A stretch of DNA of 64,000 nt from Pezicula radicicola (GCA_003008705.1 PDUO01000006.1:1311295-1375294); one strand, 5' to 3'. Positions 12,900 through 24,441 are shown, counted from the stretch's first letter. The notes: generated by a model not told the origin, from the sequence alone. A program made the numbers and translations.

Positions 12900-14146
12900 T
12901 TAGACAATGCTATCTGAGTTCACATAATGGCCACCGTTTCCATGCGTAGCCTGTCCAGCAACAGGTTTCCTGCCTGAGACTCCATTATTTCTATATGCTC
13001 TATTACCAACCTCACCGCCCTGTACCATTCCCCCACTTCCATGATAATGACCAGCAAATCCCTGATCGTGACTGTAAGTGCCAGTTCCCCAACCAGCTTG
13101 ATGTGTGAAGACAGCATTTTCGAGTTCAGCGCCTGCACCAACACCAGGGAATGGAACACCACGGTTTAATGGGATATGGTTTATACGCCAGTCCCAAATA
13201 GATGCATAGACCATTCTGTAAGCACTGAAAGCCATGACGGTGCCGATGATAGCTCCAGCGAGACAATCGTACCAGTTATGATATTCGTCAATGGTGAGAG
13301 CTCCAGCAATGAGAGTAGCTCCTAATATAGGGGCGTATGTAGCGATGAGCTTCCACATTGCAGGATGATAGTTTGACCAGACCTTAAGCTTGGCATTGAG
13401 GTACAGGTAAAGGAAAACGAAGCCCGCGAAAGCGGCTGTGGAATGTCCAGATGGGAAAGATTCGAGGGAATCGTCAATCTCGTCTGGATCGCCAGTGCAG
13501 ATAGTACGATCATACATGATCATATTCAATCCATTTCCTGTCTCTTGTGCTGTCGTAACTGGGATATTCGGTTTGCAGACTGCCAAGAAGTGAGGTCGTA
13601 GACCGCCGATGAGCCATTTGAGGAAGACTTGGAAGACTGCTGCTGTTATGAGAGAGTAGAGAAGTCCGATGACGGCGTTGTTGACGTCCCAGAAGGAACG
13701 GATTCGAATCTGGCAGATGAGGATTACGGCGATGGGGACGAGGGCTCCAAGAAGAGCGGCGGCCCAGATGGGGACGATTTCATTGCGGAGAGGGTAGGCG
13801 AATTGCGGGTAGACTACTTCACCGTCTTGAAAGTAGACGGGGAAGGATCGAGATGGGGCCGGATGCGCTTCGTAGACCTGAGTAGGACGTCAGTATTGGA
13901 GATAATTGAAAGTGAGAATTGTTTTCTTACTCCAAGACCAATGACGCCCATGATAACCATCGTTACAATATCGAGCCATGTGACCTTGAGCCATTGTCCA
14001 AAGGGAGGCCTCGAGTTCATGTTCATGATCAAGGGTTCCTTGTGGCCATGGTGACGACCAGCTTTGATTTCGGCGACATTGGCATTGGTATTGCCGTTGT
14101 TCGCCGCAACATGGTCTTCGCGAGGGCGACGAGTAAAGATACCCAT
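12900..14146 (-). CDS. PAP2-family lipid phosphate phosphatase
   Basis: This is a two-exon gene (14146-13931 and 13877-12900) encoding 397 residues. It is a multi-pass enzyme of the PAP2/LPP-DPP1 type that dephosphorylates phosphatidate or related lipid phosphates. Motif C1 is KWLIGGLRP at residues 159-167, C2 is PSGH at 214-217, and C3 ends HNWYD at 272-276 with the His-x3-Asp pair intact. The usual Ser-Arg that opens C3 is Ala-Leu (265-266), so one phosphate-binding Arg seems to be missing. Related fungal proteins may share this TIDEYHNWYD form. The C-terminal 80 residues are Gly/His/Asn-rich and probably disordered. The start is the first ATG of an exon beginning MGIFTRRPRED. It probably lies in ER or vacuolar membranes. 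Confidence 0.9.
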
Positions 14147-16516
14147 GGTGTTGTTGTTGACAAACTTCTTTGAGGTGGCTCAGCAGGACCGCGCCGAATG
14201 AGATATTGGTGCGAGAGCAATAAAAGACAAGGAGGATGCCACTTTGACTTTTGCGGGGGACGGGAGTTGCTCAAGGTCATATACTTTTTTTCGTGCTTGG
14301 CTTTGACTCGTTGCACAGTTAATGTATACAGATGATGGCTTGCTGAGTTGGCGTATTTGATTTCTGCTGTGTACGCGGCGATGTAATTGACGTCACATTA
14401 GCGAGCAAACAAACGCTGGAAAACTTGGATTTTTGGGCTTTGGGCATGCTGAGTTGCGTGCGCCAAGCCGATAGTGAGGTTTCATTTGGGAGGAAATGCT
14501 CCTAACGACCTGTGAAGGGCAATTTCCTTTGCTCGCTTCGGTTTACTGGCGATGATCAAAGGATCTGGCCATTCTTTGACAGACAGCCACGACAGCGCCG
14601 AGGAGGAAGATGTTGAGCTTGGAAAAAGCTTCGGGGAGTTAGCAAATGCTTGGTTTGCCGAGAGCAAATCCCAATTGGTGCTGGTGCGCCTCACATCTCC
14701 ACCAGAACTCTATCTTATCTGATGCCAAGTCGATGCCAAGCCCATTAATTTTGTTGATGGTCGAAATGATGTGCTGTTGGGCAAGTGTGGTTGTTAAGTC
14801 GTTTGTTTTAGTACCAGACCCAAATTCCCTACTTAATTAGTGTTCGTAAGATGCGGATAAGACGCAGGATGCTTAACATCTCATATTCTTAAGTACCAAA
14901 GTCCATTACTCTAAAGCCTCTTAACTATTGCTACAGCAACAAATATTAGGGTTTGCAAAGACATTGCGATTGGATTGTGGAAAACTCTAGGGAAGAAAAG
15001 TTAACAGAAGCATATTTGGGGAATATGGTGAAGTTCTCGATATTCAAATTGGCAGAGCAGGTTGAGAGAAGTAGTTGGACGATTTGAGGTGCTTATCTCT
15101 ATTGCCAATTTGCCATTGGAAGAGTTGACTCCAGGACTTTGTAGATTGGTGAAATTTTCGGAAACCGCCCCCAGAGAGATAGTGAGAGACTGTATGGAGA
15201 AAGCCGCCGACCCCACCATTTTTGCCTAAAATTTATTGGACCTTAGGTGTGGTTATTTTCCTGGATTTTTTGTTGATTTACTAGTTGTACAGAACAAAAT
15301 TCATCACAATGCCGCTTGTTGGAGCTATAGTCGTTGACACCACATTGGAGGTAGGACTTTAGGATTTCTTTTGAACCTGTTAGTTACCCAACATCATATG
15401 GTTGAGGCGAAGAACACGAATGCTCCAGTTATTCATAGTCAAGTAGAAGCTTCCAGTTTAACAATAGATGAACCACGCCGATGCAATTCAACATCCGAAC
15501 AGTATTATTATGTAAGGTATTAGTTGCACTCATATTTAATGATTCTAGGAAGACGAACTCAAAGGAGCACACCTCGCTTATTTTGACGCGGGGGATTTGA
15601 TATAAACTTCTATAAAGAATGAGGTCGGACAATTTAGGGCTCTTGTTCCTAAACCTTTTAAGAATTCTATAGTGTATCCTGTCGTGAGAGTCACTCTAAT
15701 TCCCATTCTATATACCAAAATTTTACTGTCCACCTTTGACTAGCGCTAAATGATAAAGCATTTAGGCATTAGCATTAGCCTTGCTTGTGATTAAAAAGAT
15801 CATACAGTGGTATGCCAGTAAAGTTTTAAACGCAAGAAATAACAGTAGGTGTTAAGCTAGCGTTTTGGATTTTGCCGGAAAATATTTTATCAAGAATGCT
15901 CAACTTCCACGTAACAGGCCATAGCTGCTTGATGTATCATGTATTTTTGTTGACAAACTGAACCGAGCTCTAGGACGAAACTATCCAACTTAAACAGTAG
16001 GGCAATGCATGCTTGTGTGATAAGTAGATCTAGAGTATGCTGTTGCTACATTCCGAGGCCGAAGAATTTTAAACCGTCTTTCGAGCAAAAGTATGAGGTT
16101 TCGCAGCCACTACTTAGATTTAATCGAGTTATATTCAATTCTAACAACTATTGGTATACTTTCCGAATCTAGATACTAAACTTTACAATACAACCTAGAA
16201 TGTGAGAAGAGAAATCCTGGCAAAGCAATTACAAACCGTGTAAAGGCGAAGAATAGCGATTACGCACTCTAAGAAATATGTAGATTTCAATCAAACACGA
16301 AGATCAACAACAGTCAAGTAATGGTATCAAAGGGGTTTTTAAATTGCGAGAAAATTCTTTGTACTAAGTACTACCAAAGGAACACACTTAATCCCTCTAA
16401 AAGGCTAATATACTGAGAAGATAACACTCAAAACGATCCGACTACCAACTAGGCAAGCTCAGAAGCTTGCTGCCAAAGTCCTGTTAATGTCGATCTGCCA
16501 ACATAATTGTAATTCT
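14147..16516. other. Gene-poor spacer
   Basis: About 2.4 kb between the PAP2 start and the xylanase stop. Part of 15000-15240 reads on the plus strand as plausible coding sequence (a segment with SIANLPLEELTPGLC), but it has stops and frame breaks on either side. It may be a gene fragment that I cannot identify. The rest shows no coding character. Confidence 0.4.
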
Positions 16517-17224
16517 CTAACCACTAATAGTCTGGGTGGTAGATCCACTAGCTGAGTTGAATCCTTCAGTAGCGAGAACCTGGATGTTGTATGTTCCCAA
16601 ATTCATTCCGAGCCCGGCCCATGCATTGAAGTGGTTCTCAGTGGTGACAGTGCCACTAGTTCTCTTACTTTGACGGACGGAAATGTACTGGTGAAAGGTC
16701 GCGGTACCTTGGATGGAAGGTTCGTTGGTACGAGTAGTCAAGTAGATGTTGTAGGTTGATCCGTCACTAGTAACAGTGCCGACCGGGGTGCCGGTTTGAG
16801 AACTGGTGTAGTCTTCCTGAATATAATACTCGACAAGAGGGTTGGTAGTCCAACCGTAGATAGCGAGAAGGACTGTGCCAGAGGTAGCACTGAAGGTACC
16901 ATCAAAAGTTATAGCCCTGCAGGCCGTCAACCACATAGTACGGAGGAGTAAGTATGAAAGATATTACCTAGCAGCTCCCGTACTCCATCCTCGTCCGACG
17001 ACGAAATCATCGGCATCGGAGAAGGTAAGCGTGTATCCGTTCGTTGAGGCTGAGAAATCAACAGTCCCGCCAGTCTGATAGTTCTGGGTATAGTCTTGGC
17101 GTCGGACGAGGCTGGTGTAATTGCTACCTGAAAGGATAAAGTCTGGGCTTTCTGGAGCCACCGGAGCGGCGAGCGACCCAATAATCGTAGAGAGAGCGAC
17201 GAAGAGGTAGGATGTAGAAATCAT
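16517..17224 (-). CDS. Secreted endo-1,4-beta-xylanase, GH11
   Basis: This is a two-exon gene (17224-16968 and 16916-16517, with a 51-bp intron) encoding 218 residues. The product begins with a signal peptide ([20 protein letters not shown]) and a short pro-region ending near RRQ. The jelly-roll xylanase follows, with the two catalytic glutamates in NPLVEYYI (E115, nucleophile) and [10 protein letters not shown] (E203, acid/base). The [20 protein letters not shown] thumb region and the [11 protein letters not shown] segment are canonical. Length and motif spacing fit a single-domain GH11 enzyme without a carbohydrate-binding module. It hydrolyses plant xylan outside the cell. No disabling change is seen. 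Confidence 0.95.
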
Positions 17225-17520
17225 GATGATAGTGATGAGTAAATATCGACAAACTTTTCAGGCTCATGTGCTGTAGAAGAGAGTGACTTGGAATATTTTG
17301 GGGCAGACTTGGCGTGGTTTTTGTAAGTAGAGCCCATGGCGAATTCACTACCGGTAGAAAAAATCCTCCTCAGCTGCCGTTTAGGCAAAATTTCATGATG
17401 CTCAAGATGAAAATATAAAAACTCGGTAGTTGCATTAATCCAGAAGCTAGCTCTTATTACTTTGTAAAGCCGAGCCAATTGACTCGTGCTACAGCTATAA
17501 AGATGAGACGGAATGGAATG

Positions 17521-17527
17521 ATTTATA
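17521..17527 (-). promoter_or_regulatory. Candidate TATA element of the xylanase gene
   Basis: The minus strand reads TATAAAT here, about 300 bp upstream of the GH11 start codon. Fungal 5' leaders of this length occur, but nothing else confirms promoter use. Confidence 0.25.
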
Positions 17528-19141
17528 GAGAAAGCGCAGGGCCACACTTAAAGTAGAAGCAAGAACCCCGCATTTGACCGAATAATACTGTATATACTGG
17601 GACAGGGGTAATAATGCTGTTTTGTCGGTTGGGCGGAACTTTAGGCAATGTGACGTAAAGACACGGCTAGCAACAGGCGCAAAACATGGTGCAATCATAT
17701 AGATTGAACACCGAGATTGCGAACCTCCTTGTTCTAGCTCTTTGTAATCTTGCTTGTTAGGAGTTAATATTCTTAAAAGTACAACTAAGATAATACTATT
17801 CTTAAAGACATATAGACGCCAACTAAGGGTGTTAAGCTGCTAGGGGCAACAAGCAGAGGCAAGGTAGTAGAGGTTGCACATAGAGTGTAAGCGAGGCGAG
17901 GGTAAGGAGCACTAGAGTGTGAGCGCAAGGAGAGGCGAGCAAAGCGGCAAGGGGGTACCATCGCTTAGAGAGATAGAGTAGTAGGTTGGGGTTAGATGGA
18001 TTAGATTAAACAATAACAAATAATTCTTTTACTTTTTTATTAACTTCCAGTAAATAATCTAATTTTAACTCAGCTTGTACTTTAATGGATGAGAAACCAA
18101 TCCCTACGCTTAGCAGAATTATTGATATGACAAGCCTGAAAGGGGGCACTTGAACACTTCTAGAAAGTGCGTATCAGAAAGCCCAAGATAGGAACTCCGA
18201 TCTCCAAGACGCTACTGTATTGATTGCTTTGCAAGAGATCGTTTTGAATAACTATCTATCAAGATAGAAGAGATGGAACTTCAGTAACCAATTTGCCTTG
18301 AGTTACTCACTTGATCCAGGTAACCCACTTAAGCTGGCAGCAGAGCGATGATTGTAACCGAGTTTGAGAATTGGCAAAAATCCATGAAACATGGCCCGTT
18401 ATTGATGGATCGTATAATTCAAGCCTCGGTGCTTTGGCTATTAGGCTCAATCGAGGTGTTAATATGCCTTTCCACAGATATTGAGAAATTCCTGAATTGA
18501 CTGACGGAGTATAGATAGAATGCTACCATTTATTCTCAACCAACATCTACTATAGTCCATGGATATTTAGCACGGAACTATCCAGAATCCGAGAGTTCTC
18601 GCATTGCAAAGCGAAAGCTAGAGGAAGAGACATTGGTCTGTGGCTATAAGTATGTTACAATACCTTTTCACTAGTCAAAGCTTAAGCAAAGGGCAGGAGC
18701 TCCGATTTCTATTCATATAATTATGCGTCTTTCTCTTCCAGCTTTTGGGCTTTGAGCCTTTGTGCAACTTTATACACCTCTGGAAATGCGCTTTGTAAAC
18801 CCTTTTTGAAGTTTCTGATAGCAAAATTCAATCTGCAACTTCCTTTCTTTGCAATTCAATACAGATACGAGTAGTGAATACTAGAGACGTAGCTCTAAAC
18901 TCAACTTATTTAATCGCAATGACCAAGAGATCAAGTGCTTACAGAAGAGAGCCCTCAAAGCACATGCCTAGTGCAAGTGACTCGCTTACCTAGTGTAAAG
19001 AATAGCCCACTAACCGAATGCCGAAAACCTCTCCACAACTCACAAAAAGGATACAGAAGCGTTAAAAACAATGCAAAAAACTTGACTCTTCAAACGCCGT
19101 TTAAAAGGATGTTTCAAAGATAATTCAAAGAGCAAAAGAAT
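17528..19141. other. Gene-poor DNA with degenerate repeats
   Basis: A purine-rich stretch at about 17840-17960 repeats GAGGCGAG-type words. At 18295-18340 there are about two copies of the degenerate 17-18 bp unit that also fills family E elements. The region 18050-18660 has scattered short open segments in plus frames, broken by stops, which may be an unrecognised relic. Confidence 0.4.
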
Positions 19142-19170
19142 TGGACACTGTGGGAATTGAACCCACGACC
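19142..19170 (-). pseudogene. tRNA 3'-half fragment
   Basis: The minus strand reads as a perfect T-arm (GTGGG-TTCAATT-CCCAC) with an acceptor 3' strand AGTGTCC and discriminator A. No matching 5' acceptor strand (GGACACT-like) lies within tRNA distance. Instead the 5' side runs into the 78-bp tandem repeat at 19176-19331. It is therefore a tRNA fragment or the head of a tRNA-derived element, not a full gene. Confidence 0.55.
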
Positions 19171-19175
19171 TTTAT

Positions 19176-19331
19176 CCAGGCGGTGGGTTCACTAATTCCC
19201 GCTCGGGCCCGTCTAAATTTATATCTAATTCTGAAGATAGGAATATTATTTTTCCAGGCGGTGGGTTCGGTCATTCCCGCTCGGGCCCGTCTAAATTGAC
19301 ATCTAATTCTCAAGACAGGAATATTATGTTA
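19176..19331. repeat. Two tandem 78-bp units next to the tRNA fragment
   Basis: Unit 1 (19176-19253) and unit 2 (19254-19331) both start CCAGGCGGTGGGTTC, share a GCTCGGGCCCGTCTAAATT block and end GGAATATTAT. They differ by scattered substitutions. The unit directly abuts the tRNA 3' half, suggesting a tRNA-derived short interspersed element or local duplication. Confidence 0.7.
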
Positions 19332-19715
19332 AGGAGAGGGAGGAATACAAGAAAAACTTATAGGTACGATTAGAGTCATAATTCATAAGTCTAGAGCCTT
19401 TGCGACTTGGTCACATAGAATTATCTGTAAATTGGCCCAAGTACTCCTCTGATACTTTGCCTTATAATTATTCAAATAAGCAAATTTTCTCCATTAAACA
19501 TCACAGTGGACGAGTAACAAGGCGCAAGGATTCTAGGCGCAACCGAGATTATCGCTTAGCATCTAATAAACCAAAAATTCTTACCACGAAAGAGACTCAA
19601 GGTACCCTTTTTAAATCGGAACCTGGCGTATAAAGTTATAAAATGCCTATATAATTAATTCTTGGCAATGTGCTTAAGAAAGGAACTACTTTTAGTAAAA
19701 AAAAAGAGAGGTACA

Positions 19716-19814
19716 TGGACGCTGCAAGAATCGAACTCGCGACCTTTCATATGTTCAACTCCATCAAACGATGGACGTTGCGAAACGAAAATCATACCCC
19801 TAGACCAAGCGCCC
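19716..19814 (-). tRNA. Intron-containing Pro-type tRNA, anticodon uncertain
   Basis: The minus strand folds as a cloverleaf. The 5' acceptor GGGCGCT pairs with AGCGTCC (one G-U), followed by discriminator A. The D region is GGTCTAGGGGTATGATT, as in fungal tRNA-Pro, and the T-arm is CGCGAG-TTCGATT-CTTGCAG. An insert of about 27 nt follows the anticodon loop, at the position of canonical nuclear tRNA introns. Aligned to the yeast Pro tRNA layout, the anticodon reads CGC instead of CGG or TGG, with several T residues where C is usual. It is either a mutated, possibly inactive Pro tRNA, or I have the intron border wrong by a base or two. Confidence 0.72.
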
Positions 19815-21240
19815 TGTTGTGATGTTTGATGAAGGAAAAATGCTTATTTGAATAATTACGATCCAGAGTGGGAAGTGTGTGGGATCTCCAGTGTATACCT
19901 TGAGCATTAAGCGAACCCGTGACAGACTCGCTTCCATTAAAGGGGGGGGGCTAAAAGGCTTTTATATCGACTGTAATCCTATGAATTCTTGAAATTCTCT
20001 ATTACACTGTTGAATTAACTTGCGTAACTTCAATATAGGGGTAAAATTTTCCAGGACGTACAGTACAAGAAAAGGCAATCAAGCAGTGGGTATTAACTTC
20101 TTAGAATATAAGAATGCTTGAGTCTTGTCCTAGAGGAAATAAAAGTTGTGATTAGTAACTAGGCCCGCTGTCTCAAAGTCATTCAACAAATTCTACCCTC
20201 ATTTCCAGTCTCTATTAACTAAAGATTAGAATAATTAAGCTCCTATCTTTACGTTACTAGCAACAAACGTCCTTAGCTTCTGTTGATGTCCATGTAAATT
20301 TACCAGTCTAGTGCCCAGCGGGCTGCTGCTTGCACCTGTTGCATGAGATTCAACGGCGGATAGGAAATTTTTAGAGCTACTAGAAAACACAACGAAGCTT
20401 TTAGATAGGCGGGCGCCCTTTACGTAATAAAAGACTCTAGATGAGTTGATGTAAATATATGTAAATATATTAGACACTGTAAAACACTCTGTGGAATTCG
20501 ACACGAGCATGTGTAGTACATTTTAGTAACTGACTTGATTAAGGTACCTCCTTTGAAGATTATTACCTTAACTATATAACTACAAAAATTGGGTAGATGC
20601 TAGGAAGCGGAGGCTCATTTTTATGTACCTGGTGTACCTACCAGAAGCCGAATTATGCGATTAGTTTTGTTAAACGTGCATTTATCCAACTTTTACATCG
20701 CCTCTCATTGCAATCTCAAACACAGGAAGGTCAAAATTACGCTGTTCGTAGTGCTTCTTAAAGTTGGGGTTAGAGCTTTGATAGTCGAGGAGTTTTCTTG
20801 CAATCTTAGTACCATACCGGCCTTGTATCTTGATGGCAGCCTTCGCCCTCTATACATACATAGTTATGTTACGGGCGAAGCTCTCGGTCATAGCTTTGTC
20901 TTGTATATAAGAAGTTGTTGTGATTGAGGACATTGCTCTATCTGTGACACTTAGACCCCGTGGACGGCCTGCAAGGAAGATAGGTTTGTCTGGTCCCTCT
21001 TCTGAAATTCGAATAGTCTTCTCATCGCCGACAAGGAGTGAGTCGATTGTTGTATAGTCTCGAAGAAGATTTTTCCGCATTAGTATCACTAACATGTGAA
21101 GGGGGGAACATCGGGACCTCAGCAGAATAGGTAGGAGCATTAATATTGAATGTGAGGGCATGCGCATTAGTCTATTATATACTATAAAATGTTCTGCGGG
21201 ATTCAACACTAGAACTTAAGCACTCCAGCAACTAATTAGT
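19815..21240. other. Gene-poor DNA with a diverged direct repeat
   Basis: A direct repeat of about 70 bp is visible at 20472-20545 and 21178-21248 (shared words ACTRTAAAA, CTCTGTGGAATTCRACAC-like). Short frames between them have no family resemblance. A homopolymer of nine or more G occurs near 19941. Confidence 0.4.
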
Positions 21241-21430
21241 TGGATTTAGTAAGTAACTAGATTTAGATAACTGACCTTAATTTAGATCACTAGCTTGGCT
21301 TAAATAACAAAATTATTTTAGATAATAGACTTAATTTAAGTAGCTCACTTATTTGGGATACCGCTACTAACTTGCATCAAGGCACGCAACCAACTTTTTG
21401 GGTAACTTACTTGATTTGACTATTTAATAT
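21241..21430. repeat. Degenerate 17-18 bp minisatellite
   Basis: About ten imperfect units of 17-19 bp follow each other, of the type GTAACTNRCTTGATTTAG (for example the segments ending TAGAT, TTAGAT, TAAGT, GGGAT, and the clear copy GTAACTTACTTGATTTGAC near 21402). The reverse complement of the unit matches the interior units of family E MITEs at 12.1, 38.4 and 46.9 kb. Confidence 0.6.
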
Positions 21431-21727
21431 AATAATGCTTTTGTCTTTTCTTTTACTATATAGAATAACTAAAGTCTAGTGTAGATAATTCACATCTAGA
21501 CTGTCCTCTAAATCCTAGTTAGTAATATTTAAGCCTCGACCTAAACTCCACGAACCTCAACTAAAAAGTCTAGCGCCGCACAACTGACATAAAAATGAAA
21601 TAAAAGTATATGTCAAACTCAATTCTTTTCCAAAAACCTAAATCTACCACCTATCCGCCACATCAGACAAACTCCAAGGCCAAGGAACCCAAAGTGCTGC
21701 GTAGTAAACGCATGACCTACCCACAAG

Positions 21728-22648
21728 ATGGACGGCTCGCTGGAGGTGGAGGACCATATTGCGTCGCTCAGGGCAGAAGCCGAGCAGAACTATGAATACT
21801 TTAGACAGTCTGCCGAGAGATGGTCTGAATATGGGGTTCCCGGTTTCGAGCAGCTGGCCAAGGAACAGCCAATAGAGGAACTCAGAATTCCGAACGTTCA
21901 AGGCCCCAACCTCGAAACAATGTATTCGACATCGGAAGAACGACAAGTGGGTCCGAATGAAATCATGAACCAGTTCAAAGCTATGCTAGAGACACTGGAC
22001 CTCCTTGACCTGCCAGAGCGGTTGACTCGCCAAAGAAGCGAGGACGAGGAGCTTCCCATATTTGTCAAATTCGTCGCAGACATACGTGAGAATATAGAAC
22101 TATCAATGGAGCTGGTAAGAGAAAATGAAGCGTGCTGGAACTGGCATCTTGATAGCATTTGCCCTTTTTTTCAAAAGTTAAAGGAAGAATTATGGCAGTA
22201 TCTTTATTCGCGAGTCACGGCTTACGACGCTAGAGTAAACATCATCATCCACTGGGGTGATACTGGGAAATACGAAGAAACTGAGGAGTTTCGAGAGACT
22301 AGAAGATCACTGAAGAACAGCTTACAGAACTTATTTTGTCTTACCGATCTTATAAAAAGAGAATGCAAGGAACACGCCAGTGACGCAGGATCTTCAAGTC
22401 CAGGATCTTCAATCGATATGGACACTAATTCTGTTACTGCGTCCCCGGCCTCTATGTCGCTATCTACGACTAAAGAAAGCGCCGTAGAGGCAGAGATAAC
22501 GACCGAACCGATGATCAACGAGCAAAGCAACCCACAAGCTTCCTCCACTTCTCAATCAAGTCAAGCGGGACCAAGCAAAAGTCCTATTTTTGGTAGTCTC
22601 AATCCATCTGCTACACAAGTAGAAGAAGTAGAAAAGCTAGATTTCTAG
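21728..22648 (+). CDS. Hypothetical protein, acidic, coiled-coil-like
   Basis: This is an intronless frame of 306 codons from an ATG at 21728. I do not recognise the family. The first 220 residues are rich in Glu, Leu and Arg with heptad-like stretches (for example IASLRAEAEQNYEYFRQSAE and IRENIELSMELVRENEACW), suggesting a helical protein. The last 85 residues are Ser/Thr/Pro-rich and probably disordered. There is no signal peptide or membrane segment. Codon use is balanced and the frame is long for this gene-poor neighbourhood, which supports a real, perhaps lineage-specific gene. It is transcribed away from the repeat-rich DNA to its left. Confidence 0.6.
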   Translation: MDGSLEVEDHIASLRAEAEQNYEYFRQSAERWSEYGVPGFEQLAKEQPIEELRIPNVQGPNLETMYSTSEERQVGPNEIMNQFKAMLETLDLLDLPERLTRQRSEDEELPIFVKFVADIRENIELSMELVRENEACWNWHLDSICPFFQKLKEELWQYLYSRVTAYDARVNIIIHWGDTGKYEETEEFRETRRSLKNSLQNLFCLTDLIKRECKEHASDAGSSSPGSSIDMDTNSVTASPASMSLSTTKESAVEAEITTEPMINEQSNPQASSTSQSSQAGPSKSPIFGSLNPSATQVEEVEKLDF

Positions 22649-23320
22649 CTACAACAAAGAGTGGAGAAGGTGGATGATCTAAAGGCTCTGACTACGGGAC
22701 TGTGGAGTGCCACTAGACAGAATTACAAGCTATAGATTGTTGGGAGAGTTGGATTAAAAGTAAAACGGATGCACTCTCCACTCATAAAGTGAATTTCTTT
22801 ATTAGTACATACCAGCGCATCAGGCGCACTTATTCTCTTCGTACCACTCATTAGCGAATTGATGGATAGGTTTGGGTATTGGTGTTAAAACAGTAAGCGG
22901 GGTTTCTCTCAAGAATTTGGTGATTTTTAGATAGATTTGTGAATAATATTGATACTTCTACACTAGGTATATCAAACAACAGGGTTTCATCTTCAATTTG
23001 GACTTAATAATCTCTTCACTACGAGCTAAAAGTCAGAATTATTCTTCTACATTCTTTGGTACTCGAAGAGCTAACCCTAGCTATCAATTGAATTTCCACT
23101 TGAAAGTGAAATAAAAACCACCGCCACCAATTTATCATTGTTACCTCCTCAAATATAGCCCCAAGCCCCAAACAGCAAACCCNCCCCCCCCTTCAAAAGA
23201 AAAACCACCTCATATGTAGCTTTTACACTTAAGAAACACCTAAATCAAAATTCACTATCTTGGAATCCACCCAACCTATCCATCCTCACCCATAATCTAG
23301 CACCCGAGGATACTGAGAGC
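22649..23320. other. Intergenic region with one ambiguous base
   Basis: This is a convergent intergenic space. A single N at 23183 is embedded in a C homopolymer, marking a sequencing uncertainty. No gene seen. Confidence 0.6.
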
Positions 23321-24441
23321 TTAAACAAGCGACATCATAGAAACAGGAGCTGAGCGTAGAGGAGGCGAGTATGCACGACCTAGAAGAGGCGAGTACTGGT
23401 AGTACGTAGCTTGAGGAACATCAGGTACGTCCGGGACTTCAGGGACTTCAGGGATATCTTCGGGGTTAGCTCCGGTTGCTTCTGCGGCTACTGTAGTGGT
23501 TGTCGTATTGACAGTAGTGTGGATACTGGTTGTTCGAAGATTGATGGTCTATACAATCAGTTAGCTATTAATCAATAGTAAACAAATATTTAATGGCTTC
23601 AATAGAGCATATATAGACCCCAAGACAAAATAACAATAGACAAAGGAAGAGAGAAAATAGAAAAAGTAAAAGCAAAAGCAAAAGGTAAAAATCTACAACT
23701 CACAGATAACTCATATCTCCTCCCACCCTCACTAACAACCTCGGCCTTCTTATTCCTAAACTCCAAACACTTCTGCAAAGTACCCATACCCCCAAGCATA
23801 ACCGCAACAATGGACATAGTACACCAAAAAATGAATCCAAAGCCCGGACTTCCCTTACCAACCTGCATATTCATCTCCTTCGCCATATCCTCATCCTGAA
23901 CAGCACTATAAGCCGTAGCCACAATACTCGAGATCAACGAAACCAAACCCGAAAGCAAGATCATCAAATAGATCCAGAATGTCCAATCGAGGGTAGGGAT
24001 TCGAGAACGTGCGGATGGTGAAAGGGGGCGTTGAATAACCATTCTATGTTCGTTTCGACGGACTGTGTCTCGCGTTCTCTCGAGGGCTAGTTTATGGTCT
24101 AGGGCGCGTGCGCTGGGCGAGCTGAGGTAGGCTGGTTCGGGTTCACGGAGGCGGCGTCGGAGGATGGGATCGTCGAAGGGATCGGCGGTTGAGGGAGTGC
24201 GGATTGTGGTTAGGGTGTGCGTGGAATTGTTGGTGTTGGTTGGTATTGGGCGGAGTGGTGTAGTGGTTTCGTGGGATGAGAGCGTGTTGGTTTGGGTATG
24301 TGTTTGGTGGAGAGGGTGTGGGGTTGAGGCGTTGGTACGTGTGCTGCGTGTGCTGTGGGTGTTGTGAAGGGGTGTCGTGGCAGCTGCGTCGCGCGAAGGT
24401 GATGCTATGGCATTGATATGGTTCTTAGGAGAGGAAGCCAT
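23321..24441 (-). CDS. Hypothetical two-TM membrane protein
   Basis: This is a two-exon gene (24441-23704 and 23548-23321) encoding 321 residues. The first 150 residues are Ser/Thr/His-rich and disordered, ending with a basic stretch (RRRLREPEPAYLSSPSARA). Two membrane segments follow (FWIYLMILLSGLVSLISSIV near 155-175 and FGFIFWCTMSIVAVMLGGMG near 201-220). The second exon gives a Pro/Val-rich tail with the repeated EVPEVPDVPDVPQ pattern and a Tyr/Pro end. Reading on without splicing would instead give a hydrophobic tail from intron sequence; the GTGAGT donor and ATAG acceptor at 23703 and 23549 restore a clean frame. The family is unknown. It may be a fungal-specific endomembrane or cell-surface protein. 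Confidence 0.75.

Noticed and set aside
13629..14173. Plus-strand frames over the first half of the PAP2 gene
   Set aside because: They are antisense to well-supported PAP2 exons, with no family resemblance.
24164..24367. Val/Arg-rich plus-strand frame
   Set aside because: Antisense to the disordered N-terminus of the two-TM protein gene.
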